IMG/VR virus record: IMGVR_UViG_3300009130_000141 | Span: 1 to 23,433 of that record | DNA length: 23,433 nucleotides | From: a virus | Reading direction: 5' to 3' (one strand) | Shown: positions 14,601-21,691 of the stretch, piece after piece | Numbering within the stretch: the first letter of the stretch is position 1 | Layout of the letters: each line of letters opens with the position of its first letter | The notes under the pieces: model-generated | Database searches by the model: none | The model's input: only the letters and a program-made list of their open reading frames with translations | Told to the model about the DNA's origin: nothing | Program-made: the position numbers and the translations under genes

Positions 14601-16283
14601 CCTCCTGGAACTTTAATATCAGATTTATTTTCTGCTGTATCTTGTGAAGGAGTAGAATTAGACAATCCAGCTGATAATACTACTGTGGAGTTAGTGAGTG
14701 TAGAGAATGGGTTAGGAATTGATCTTTTATATAAATTTGAGTTAGAAAAAACTATAGGATTTAATAGTTATAGAGTAAAAACCAAACCTAGTCCTGATGG
14801 ATATTTTGTAGCATGGGAAGAGGAATTAAAACGAACTCTTACTTTTACATTTAGAGTTATTAGACCTTCTATAGGAGGAGTAACGCAAGCGTTTTCTTTA
14901 GATGTACAAAAAACTATAGTTATACAGAACTATGTACCTAATCAAGTAGCTATGTATGATATAGCTGGTGGTAATGACGCTAGAACTGATATTCAAAATA
15001 ACTGCTGGGATGAAAGAGGTATGTGGAACACGTGTGCAGCTTGGTCAGGTGTTTGTACTTTATGTCCTCCTGGTGTTGCTGCTCAAGCCCCATTAACGTT
15101 TGTGGTAGGTGGATGGCAATTTGCTAATCCTTATTTAGGTAACTCTGATAATATTTATAGAAATACATATGGTGAAAATTACAATCCGGCTTCTTGTTGG
15201 ACTACTAATAATGATGGATTAAAAAGTTATGATCCCCCTATTCCTGGTTCTAGTTATACTCCAGTAGGTATAAAACCAACAATTGGAGAATATCTAAATC
15301 GAGAATTTAGAATGGTAAATGTTCCAGGATATGGATTAACTCCTTGGGATGGATATTTTAAAGCTAAAAATGGAGCTTATGGTAGTATTCCAGGTACCCC
15401 TGATCCAGGTCCAAGTTTAGGTGATGAATTAGTATATACAGTAGCTAGAGCTTATCAAGTTAGTGCATTTTTTGCTTTTCAATCAGGTTTGTGTCCAACA
15501 GGAGAAGTACCTCAATATAGTATGGGTGAAATTGTTTTTGCGGATGGACCGTTAGTAGGAGGATTACCTTCGCCAGTTATTAATTTATTACCTAGCGCAG
15601 CTGATCCTTTCAATTCAGGTTTTTCTTGGAATGGATGGTTAAATACCTCTTATGTACCTACTGGTCCTATTTACCGTGATTTCGCAGATGGAAATATTAT
15701 TGATCCTGCTGATCCTAACTTAGGAGGAGAAAACGTAGTGGGATTAAGATATTTAACTCCAGATACAGGTAAAACACATTATTGGGAAAGCTTACAAGAT
15801 TGTGGAGTAGCAGATCCTAGTATTTTAAGTATTCAAACTCCAGGTCCAGGTGTTAATGAAATGCCTAATTCTCCTAGTCAAGCTGGGTTTTGGTATGTTA
15901 ATGCTTTAAGAATGGATAAAGTTGGTCCAACAAGAATACTTAGTGCTGGATTAGCTCAAGCTAAAGGGTATAATACTAATGTAATACCTAATTTTAGAAC
16001 ATTACAATTACAACCTCCAAATCCTGGAGATCCTCAAGAATGTTTACTAATGTCTGACATGGATGTACCTATTCCTCCTGGAAGATATGTGGTGACAATG
16101 AGAGTAACTGATCGGTCGACTCCACCTATTCCTACTAGCGCAGCACAATATTTTGAATGGGATGTTCCAATAGTTGTAAATGGACCTTTTATAGCAAATA
16201 ATGGTAATTATTGGGGTAATACTGCTGGATTTACAGTATATGATCCAGGTGCTACTGACACATACCCATGGAGAGATCTGTAA
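11619..16283 (+). CDS. Muzzle / tail stabilisation protein, proximal part (beta-propeller-like)
   Basis: A 1554-residue structural protein, the largest complete gene here. The N-terminus (KNTFIQSKMNQDLDGRVLPN, residues 5-24, then GQYRYGKNIQISRSEAADVG, 25-44) and LIEDLLFWTDNRNQPRKINV (146-165) match the crAss-like 'stabilisation' or muzzle family. Its front part is expected to form a beta-propeller, analogous to T7 gp12-type nozzle proteins, that lines the tail exit. Residues about 985-1083 resemble a cadherin-type beta-sandwich (LVENDPPGTLISDL). A cysteine group lies at C1129, C1139, C1146 and C1149. The end (1488-1525, GRYVVTMRVTD) looks like another Ig-type strand pair. The segments usually found in the distal muzzle half are absent and occur in the next gene. 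No signal peptide or enzyme motif is seen. Start at 11619, 4 bases after the ring gene. Confidence 0.75.
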   Translation: MAEVKNTFIQSKMNQDLDGRVLPNGQYRYGKNIQISRSEAADVGALENVLGTRFLTSFGLDDCAYEIIGHFADVVNDLIYVFITDYSDSSSTKLANDISGQNVAFGYIQKNCFIGVYNNRTQAGTLLVGGDFLNFSKTFPITGVNLIEDLLFWTDNRNQPRKINVNTASGNPFELGGATGYYTNEDSISVAKYYPFESISLLKNIGGPTQWVSTMTNKTERFLPPYCVAEVIVPMGVPGNSCVLIGTWNTIDIGSKMESVGILDDPITGNPALVTNVQPDVPAVGQTTLTFDVAQQFDAGDLIYFQYPSPDFDATWPGDETFLSDKFVRFSYRFQFDDGEYSLMAPFTQACFVPKQDGYFIGKDVDTSTPPMMSNSDITWSVSETLIGDEGKAYSSSIVEFFENKIQNIELMIPSPYQSDDQIPFEDLTEKFKVKSIDIIYKESESTTAYILDTINATEFAPGTLPTPGQKYYAYDYQSRKPWKTLPAREITRVYDKVPLRALAQESSGNRIIYGNYIDKHTSPDTLSYVVSIDPKPAIATYDKDTYVRKEYQNHTVKQNRTYQVGVVLSDRYGRQSDVILSDIFDEVISGYGSTIYHPYKTTEFELINGTDTWPGDIINMIWHQTIPEVIDKVGYPGLYRDNIGKLSGIELGTSSGWGNVCEWPSNDVIGQYGATANIGFFSTPTGDIDPTTVWINESSNDWQEGEPIDSITPVLAICPMPPAPGWDTRWKGKTLIDQNTLGWYSWKVVVKQTEQDYYNCYLPGILAGWPKDLRTTGDFAQVTFPKGDWATTAHIVLINDNINKIPRDLSEVGPEQKVFGSSVKLFGRVENHKDNWAASWNCYNQQFDPEVLPDIAINLGNLTDLNLGSIIEKAGTDNAAAAPLSYPGPNGDTLLIPINWYNGIMNPIIAELSTKKEIGWRSGDIGGGVGDTSLGMIPELAIYETEPVDSNLDIYWETSTSGLISDLNYKILNEDNTVPCGISELSIDLVENDPPGTLISDLFSAVSCEGVELDNPADNTTVELVSVENGLGIDLLYKFELEKTIGFNSYRVKTKPSPDGYFVAWEEELKRTLTFTFRVIRPSIGGVTQAFSLDVQKTIVIQNYVPNQVAMYDIAGGNDARTDIQNNCWDERGMWNTCAAWSGVCTLCPPGVAAQAPLTFVVGGWQFANPYLGNSDNIYRNTYGENYNPASCWTTNNDGLKSYDPPIPGSSYTPVGIKPTIGEYLNREFRMVNVPGYGLTPWDGYFKAKNGAYGSIPGTPDPGPSLGDELVYTVARAYQVSAFFAFQSGLCPTGEVPQYSMGEIVFADGPLVGGLPSPVINLLPSAADPFNSGFSWNGWLNTSYVPTGPIYRDFADGNIIDPADPNLGGENVVGLRYLTPDTGKTHYWESLQDCGVADPSILSIQTPGPGVNEMPNSPSQAGFWYVNALRMDKVGPTRILSAGLAQAKGYNTNVIPNFRTLQLQPPNPGDPQECLLMSDMDVPIPPGRYVVTMRVTDRSTPPIPTSAAQYFEWDVPIVVNGPFIANNGNYWGNTAGFTVYDPGATDTYPWRDL

Positions 16284-16312
16284 TTAATATGTAATACACG
16301 TAATTATTAAAT

Positions 16313-18187
16313 ATGGCATACGCAATTAGAGTAAAGTTTTTTAACTCATTTTGGATGAAGAAGGTGGTACCTAAAGCAGAAGGGGATGCATTACCTGCAG
16401 TAGGAGATTGTGGAACAGTTAATATACAGTGGCCTCAACCTAGTGATGAATATCCTTTGTCTTTATGGCCTGGTTTACCTTGGAATCCAACTGGTTATCC
16501 TACTTTTCCATGGAACAACGCGGCTATCAATGCTAACCCTAATGAAGCTATTGGTGAGCGAAGACAGTGGTTTATTGAAGAAGCTGTAATTAGAGGAGGT
16601 TTTAATAATACTCGAGCTAGTTTAGGAGTTAAAGCTTATTTAGCAGAAGATGATGAAGCAGTTCAGCAACATAGAGCTAGTTCATTAATATATTCTGGAG
16701 TATATAATTCTAGAACGGGAGTTAATAATACTAATGTTTTTTCAATAGGAGAAGATATATCTAAAAGTGTTAATCCAAGTTATGGATCTATACAAAAGTT
16801 ATTTGCAGAAAATACCAATTTAAATATATTTCAAGAAAACAAAGTTCAAAAAGCATTAATAGATAAAGATGCTGTATATACCGCTGAAGGCTCACCTATG
16901 CAAACTCAATCTAATGTAGTGATAGGGCAGATTGTACCTTATTTAGGAGAGTATGGAATAAGTAACAATCCAGAGTCATTTGCTACTTATGGATTTCAAA
17001 AATATTTTGCTGATGCTAACCGAGGAGTTATATGTAGATTATCTAGAGATGGTATAACAGAGATAAGTGAGTATGGTATGAGAGATTATTTTAGAGATGC
17101 TCTCTCAGTAATAAATCCATTTGATTCATTAATCACTTTACAATACCCCATGACTTTTGGTTTTAATCCAGGTAATCTTTTTCAATTTGACGCGGGCGAT
17201 TGTGGATGTTGTTCAATAGAACCGGGGATGGCAGTTTGGATCCAAGATAGCACAAACACGTGGGTTGATACTGGAGCATATGTTGTAGATACTAGAGGAG
17301 AAAGTTGTCAAACTACTATTTCTAAATATTTAGATTTCACTGACTATGGATTAGCTGCGTGGCCAGTTAATGGTTTTCAATTAAAACGATATATTTCAGA
17401 TAAGATTGTAGGTGGATGGGATATACATAATAGATGTTATACTACTTCTATTCAACCTACTACAATACAAAATGGGTGTGTAGTAGAAACAGGGTATTCA
17501 ACTGTAAATTTTGATGAAGCAATAAATGGATGGGTTAGTTTTTATGATTATAAACCATCTATGATGTGTAGTCTTAAAAGTGCTTTTTTCTCTTCAAATA
17601 ATTATCAATTATGGCAACATTACTTTGAAGACCCTGCAGATAATACTAGAGGAATATTTTATGATCAAGAATATAAACCTTCTCAAATTAGATTTATCTT
17701 TAATCCTAACGCTTCAATAGTCAAATCATTTCAAACAATAAATTATGAAGGAAGTAATGGATGGGAAGTGTTAAGATATTATAGTGATCCTACAGAATTC
17801 AATCAAGATCCTTATCCTATAAATCCTCCTACTAATCCATTAACTTTCACTCCAGATTGGCAAGCTTATGAAGATCAAACTGCAGAAGTTGCTAGTTATG
17901 AAGGTGGAGTATATGTAGATAATGCTTACATAGGATCTGATGGATTAACTTATAGATCAGGATTTTATAGAAAAGAAAATAGATATGTAGCTAATTTAGT
18001 TAGTGCTAGTTTACCACGAGCTGGAGAAGTAGTATTTTGGGATGGAGATTCTAATACAGCTGCTCCTATAAGTGGAATAAAAGGTTACTATGTAACTGTA
18101 GATTTACAAACAGATGATGTTACTGATAAAGGTGGTTTAAAAGAACTATTTGCAGTTTCTTCTACTTTTGTTACATCGTCAATATAA
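16313..18187 (+). CDS. Muzzle-family distal part encoded as a separate gene
   Basis: A 624-residue protein, 29 bases after the 1554-residue gene and in another frame. Residues 123-265 (SSLIYSGVYNSRTGVNNTNV, FSIGEDISKSVNPSYGSIQK, EYGISNNPESFATYGFQKYF, RGVICRLSRDGITEISEYGM) match what I know as the distal half of crAss-like stabilisation/muzzle proteins. It would therefore join the preceding gene product in the tail. The first 100 residues are Pro/Trp-rich (PSDEYPLSLWPGLPWNPTGY). Cysteines cluster at 296-300 (DCGCC), where the DNA is locally G+C-rich (40 of 80 bases, 17191-17270). The gene has its own A/T leader and a normal ATG, so it does not look like decay debris. Alternatively it is an independent tail protein that shares a domain with muzzles. 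Confidence 0.65.
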   Translation: MAYAIRVKFFNSFWMKKVVPKAEGDALPAVGDCGTVNIQWPQPSDEYPLSLWPGLPWNPTGYPTFPWNNAAINANPNEAIGERRQWFIEEAVIRGGFNNTRASLGVKAYLAEDDEAVQQHRASSLIYSGVYNSRTGVNNTNVFSIGEDISKSVNPSYGSIQKLFAENTNLNIFQENKVQKALIDKDAVYTAEGSPMQTQSNVVIGQIVPYLGEYGISNNPESFATYGFQKYFADANRGVICRLSRDGITEISEYGMRDYFRDALSVINPFDSLITLQYPMTFGFNPGNLFQFDAGDCGCCSIEPGMAVWIQDSTNTWVDTGAYVVDTRGESCQTTISKYLDFTDYGLAAWPVNGFQLKRYISDKIVGGWDIHNRCYTTSIQPTTIQNGCVVETGYSTVNFDEAINGWVSFYDYKPSMMCSLKSAFFSSNNYQLWQHYFEDPADNTRGIFYDQEYKPSQIRFIFNPNASIVKSFQTINYEGSNGWEVLRYYSDPTEFNQDPYPINPPTNPLTFTPDWQAYEDQTAEVASYEGGVYVDNAYIGSDGLTYRSGFYRKENRYVANLVSASLPRAGEVVFWDGDSNTAAPISGIKGYYVTVDLQTDDVTDKGGLKELFAVSSTFVTSSI

Positions 18188-18202
18188 TTAAATAATAATT
18201 AA

Positions 18203-18613
18203 ATGAAATTAAGTATAAGAAGATTAAAAGAAGACGATTGGTCTATATTACCTAAATGGTGGGAACAATGGGCTGAATGGGTGGCGGTGGAAAGAGATAT
18301 GTTACCAGAGAATGGTTTAGGTGGATTAATGGTTGAGAAAAATGGAAAACCCGTTTTAGCCGGATTTATTTATACAACGAATTCTAAAGGGGTATGGTTG
18401 GAATGGATTATTTCAGATCCTACTTATAGAGACAAAGATAGACAACAAGCATTAGAACTTCTAATAACAGCAGCAGAAAATGTTTGTAAAGAACAGGGAT
18501 TTAAATATGTATTATTTATAGGTAAGCATAATAATTTAATAAATACCTTTGAAAATTTAGGATGGAGTGTAGATAGAACTCCATCTTATGAATTAATAAA
18601 AACAATAAATTAA
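18203..18613 (+). CDS. GNAT-like N-acetyltransferase
   Basis: A 136-residue protein fitting the GNAT fold. An N-terminal MKLSIRRLKEDDWSIL strand and helix leads to the central strands GLMVEKNGKPVLAGFIYTTN (41-60) and VWLEWIISDPTYR (64-76). Next is the acetyl-CoA loop region YRDKDRQQALELLI (75-88), then KYVLFIGKHNNLINTFENLG (101-120) and a final W-SYELIK strand. The canonical R/Q-x-x-G-x-G/A pyrophosphate loop is replaced by RDKDRQQA, without glycines, so acetyl-CoA binding may be altered or lost. GNAT enzymes acetylate amines of proteins or small molecules; the substrate here is unknown. The gene is embedded between tail and internal virion genes (15 bases after one, 5 before the next). Similar small GNAT genes occur in phage virion modules. 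Confidence 0.7.
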   Translation: MKLSIRRLKEDDWSILPKWWEQWAEWVAVERDMLPENGLGGLMVEKNGKPVLAGFIYTTNSKGVWLEWIISDPTYRDKDRQQALELLITAAENVCKEQGFKYVLFIGKHNNLINTFENLGWSVDRTPSYELIKTIN

Positions 18614-18618
18614 ACATT

Positions 18619-19236
18619 ATGGCCGTAGCAACAGCAATAGCCGGAGCTGGTATGGTTATGGGAATGGTAGGAGGAGCTGCCAGTGCCATATCCGCGAGTA
18701 ATGAAGGCAAAAGAGCAAGAGAAGAAAGAGAAACCCTAGAAGCTGCATTAGCAGATCAAAGAGCTAATATGCAAGATATAAGAAATCCTTTCGCTAATAT
18801 GAGTAATCAATTTGCAAACTTAGGTGTAGCTACTAAAGCTGCAAAATTTCAAGCAGAACAAACTGATGTAGCATTAGCTAATACTTTAGACACTTTACGT
18901 GCTAGTGGAGCTAGTGCAGGAGGAGCAACTGCTTTAGCACAAGCTGCTCTTCAAAGTAAACAAGGTATTTCCGCTAAACTAGAACAACAAGAATTAGCTA
19001 ATGAGAAAGCAAAAGCTCAGGGAGCAATGGATATACAAAAAATGCAAGCGACTGGTGATCAATGGATATGGGAACAACAAAATGAAAGAGAGATGATGGA
19101 TTTAGATAGATCACAAGCAATGATTGATCAAGAAAGATTAGCTCAAGCTGAAGCTTTACGAGCAGAACAAGCGGCTATAGGTAACATGTTTGGTAGTATG
19201 TCTAGTGGATTAGGTAATATAGCTAGTACTTTATAA
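18619..19236 (+). CDS. Small internal virion / cargo protein with hydrophobic glycine-rich N-terminus
   Basis: A 205-residue protein. Residues 4-26 form a Gly/Ala/Met-rich hydrophobic segment (AIAGAGMVMGMVGGAASAIS) with GxxxG-type spacing, able to insert in a membrane. The remainder is almost entirely helical: a long Ala/Gln/Glu-rich region (about 30-185) contains FANMSNQFANLGVATKAAKF and ASGASAGGATALAQAALQSK, and a Gly/Ser-rich end follows. This pattern, and the position ahead of very large genes at the end of the structural module, resembles small ejection proteins of podoviruses such as T7 gp14, which enter the host envelope at infection. The role is inferred; the family assignment is by pattern. 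It ends with tandem stops TAA-TAG (19234-19239). Confidence 0.6.
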   Translation: MAVATAIAGAGMVMGMVGGAASAISASNEGKRAREERETLEAALADQRANMQDIRNPFANMSNQFANLGVATKAAKFQAEQTDVALANTLDTLRASGASAGGATALAQAALQSKQGISAKLEQQELANEKAKAQGAMDIQKMQATGDQWIWEQQNEREMMDLDRSQAMIDQERLAQAEALRAEQAAIGNMFGSMSSGLGNIASTL

Positions 19237-19252
19237 TAGTAAAATTTAAAGA

Positions 19253-21691
19253 ATGGGGACATATAGACAACCAGACATAATCGTTAATAGCAAAGGGTTA
19301 TTAGAGCAAAATAAAGCTATTTCAGATTTTAATAAATCATTAGATTCACAATTTGATAAATTAAGACAGCAACAAATAGCTAATAACAAAATTAGTGAGC
19401 AACAAGAAAGAGAACGTCAAAAAAGAGTTCTAAAAGATGCTAATATCTTAAATAAAGAATTAAAAGATAGTGGTTTATTAAATGAAGTTGCAGGAGAGAG
19501 TACTAAAGAAGTAGTACAAATGATTAGAGATGAATACTATAAATGCGCTGGATCTACCTCAACAAAGTGTTCAGAAGATATGGCATATTGGTTATCTCTT
19601 CCAGAACAAATAGCAAGTGGAATAGGAGTTCAACAAGCACTATCAGGAGAATATGATAATATGATAGGTATTAATCCTGGAGATCCTAATTCATTAGATT
19701 TAGATAGAGTAGATCCTAATAATTTTAAGTTTGGTAGAGAATTTCATGAAAATGGAGGTAAAAATGTTAAGTGTAATTATGATCCTAAGACGAAACAAAT
19801 TTATTGGACTATAGCAGATAAAACTTATACGGCAGAAGAAATAGCTGAAATGGATGAAGCTACTAGAGTGGAAAATGGAATACCTGTTGATTATACAGAA
19901 GGTGATTATACAGTACCAGATTCAGGAGCTCGAATGAATAATGCTGAATTAATTAGATCTCAAAGTGATCCTAACAACAAAGTGCCATTTTTTCCTAGAC
20001 ATGGAGATCCTAAAATAATAACTTCTATAATGCATGGAGGTTCTCCTGAAGATGGTGTAGAAGGAGCTATTGGAGTAGGATTGAAAGATGGAATTTTAAC
20101 AGAAGAAATCAAAGTAGATGATGGACAAGGAGGAATTAAAATTGAGAAAAAAATTACTACTAATACAGCTGAGGTTAACGATAAGATAAGAAAGAGATTA
20201 GTTAATTATGATTTTAAAGATACTTTAAACGCTCCTGGTACTAAAAATTTATATGGTGGGGCTTTAAAAACAAATCTACAAAAATTAGATCAACTCAGAA
20301 ACAAAGATATAAATGATCTAACTATTACGGAACAAAAATTAGCAGAAACTTGGTATGGAAGTGATTGGCGAGAGGAATTAAACAATCCTGATGCTGTATT
20401 AGAAGAAGATGATCCTATAGCTGTTTATAAAGAAGGTGGAACAGCAGCATTTGGACCTTATATAGGAGGAGATCCCAACAACGCAGAAACAAATAGTCTT
20501 ATTAATTTTCAAAGAGGAGTAATAGAAAATTCTTTAATATTTAACTATGAAGATGAATATTTAGAACAACCCAAAAAAGGCGCACCTTCAGAAGCTGGAG
20601 ATCTTCAAAACATCGCAATGGATGATGATAGACTAAGTCAAAATTTAGAAATCAATAGAGGTAAAGACGCTTTTAATCCTGGATTAAATATAGAAACAAA
20701 ACCTGGCACAGAGAGTATAGGTGGAACTACTATACCAGAGGAGCAGATAAATATTGAAGATAAAAATATAACAACATCTGGATTTACTCCGCAATCTGGT
20801 GGAATGAATAGTTATGCAGATGATAAAATAACAGTATTTGATAATACTAACATAGATAATTTAACTGGGTCTCCAGATGAGGTTCCAGGTTTAAACTTTA
20901 TGATTGGTATAGAAAATACCGTAGGGTGCATGAGTGGTGGAAAACCAGTTCCATGTGGAGGTTATGGAGCAGATGAAGAAGAAATTAAAGAAACTATTAC
21001 TAGAATTAATAAAGAGAATTTAGGTAAAGGAACTTATAAAGATAATAAAGGAAGAGATAAAAAAGCTTTAAACAATCCTACAATGTGGGGAGATGATTGG
21101 GATAAATTGCCGGAAGAATTTAAAACTAGTATATTACAATATAATTTTAATTCTGCATGGGATCCTCGAGTAGTTACCATGATAGCAAGTGGAGATATTG
21201 ATATTGCAGATAGAGGTGAGTATCATAGAAATGCTGACAAATTACAAAAGAAATGGGATGAAGTTCAAAAAAGCAATAATGGAAAGGGAATTGATTATAA
21301 TAAATTAGATTATAAAAAACTTAGAAATGAAATGACCGATGTGTATAAACATACATATGATAATGGTGAAAAGTGGAAATATGGTTTCACAAAAGAACCT
21401 GTTAAACCGGTAGCGGTAGCTTCTCAAGAAGTAAGAGATAAATATAAAAAAGATAAAGCTCAATATGATAAATATGCTGCCAAAGCAGGTCCCATAATTA
21501 AAGAATTAAATTTATTAGCTGGAAAGCTTAAAGCAGAAACTGATCCAACTAAAAAGCAAAAACTACAAGAGAAATATAAAAAGTATGCTAAAGATAATAA
21601 CTTTAATGTTAAAGATCAAACTTTCTTACCAGATAATTATCCATCTTATGAAGCTAGAATGAACTTAGTAAATAAAAGATATAAAACATGA
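19253..21691 (+). CDS. Large internal virion/cargo protein with possible lysozyme-like region
   Basis: An 812-residue hydrophilic protein. The N-terminus (about 10-75) is a Gln/Lys/Glu-rich predicted coiled coil (SQFDKLRQQQIANNKISEQQ). The middle is acidic and Asn/Asp/Gly-rich without recognisable domains. Residues about 545-700 look different. FMIGIENTVGC (E554) is followed by a CGGYG loop, an Asn/Lys-rich segment, then LPEEFKTSILQYNFNSAWDP (619-638) and ASGDIDIADRGEYHRNADKL. This is reminiscent of phage lysozyme-like domains, in which a catalytic Glu precedes a helical lobe; that reading is tentative. The last roughly 100 residues are Lys-rich and helical. Its place between the small hydrophobic protein and another giant gene suggests a protein carried in the head and ejected, possibly opening peptidoglycan. 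Its stop overlaps the next start by 4 bases (ATGA). Confidence 0.6.
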   Translation: MGTYRQPDIIVNSKGLLEQNKAISDFNKSLDSQFDKLRQQQIANNKISEQQERERQKRVLKDANILNKELKDSGLLNEVAGESTKEVVQMIRDEYYKCAGSTSTKCSEDMAYWLSLPEQIASGIGVQQALSGEYDNMIGINPGDPNSLDLDRVDPNNFKFGREFHENGGKNVKCNYDPKTKQIYWTIADKTYTAEEIAEMDEATRVENGIPVDYTEGDYTVPDSGARMNNAELIRSQSDPNNKVPFFPRHGDPKIITSIMHGGSPEDGVEGAIGVGLKDGILTEEIKVDDGQGGIKIEKKITTNTAEVNDKIRKRLVNYDFKDTLNAPGTKNLYGGALKTNLQKLDQLRNKDINDLTITEQKLAETWYGSDWREELNNPDAVLEEDDPIAVYKEGGTAAFGPYIGGDPNNAETNSLINFQRGVIENSLIFNYEDEYLEQPKKGAPSEAGDLQNIAMDDDRLSQNLEINRGKDAFNPGLNIETKPGTESIGGTTIPEEQINIEDKNITTSGFTPQSGGMNSYADDKITVFDNTNIDNLTGSPDEVPGLNFMIGIENTVGCMSGGKPVPCGGYGADEEEIKETITRINKENLGKGTYKDNKGRDKKALNNPTMWGDDWDKLPEEFKTSILQYNFNSAWDPRVVTMIASGDIDIADRGEYHRNADKLQKKWDEVQKSNNGKGIDYNKLDYKKLRNEMTDVYKHTYDNGEKWKYGFTKEPVKPVAVASQEVRDKYKKDKAQYDKYAAKAGPIIKELNLLAGKLKAETDPTKKQKLQEKYKKYAKDNNFNVKDQTFLPDNYPSYEARMNLVNKRYKT

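Noticed and set aside
16260-16320. Sequencing frameshift joining the 1554- and 624-residue genes
   Set aside because: The junction has a proper stop (TAA 16281-16283), a 29-base A/T-rich spacer and an ATG with the same leader type as other genes, so separate genes are the simpler reading. Read data would settle it.
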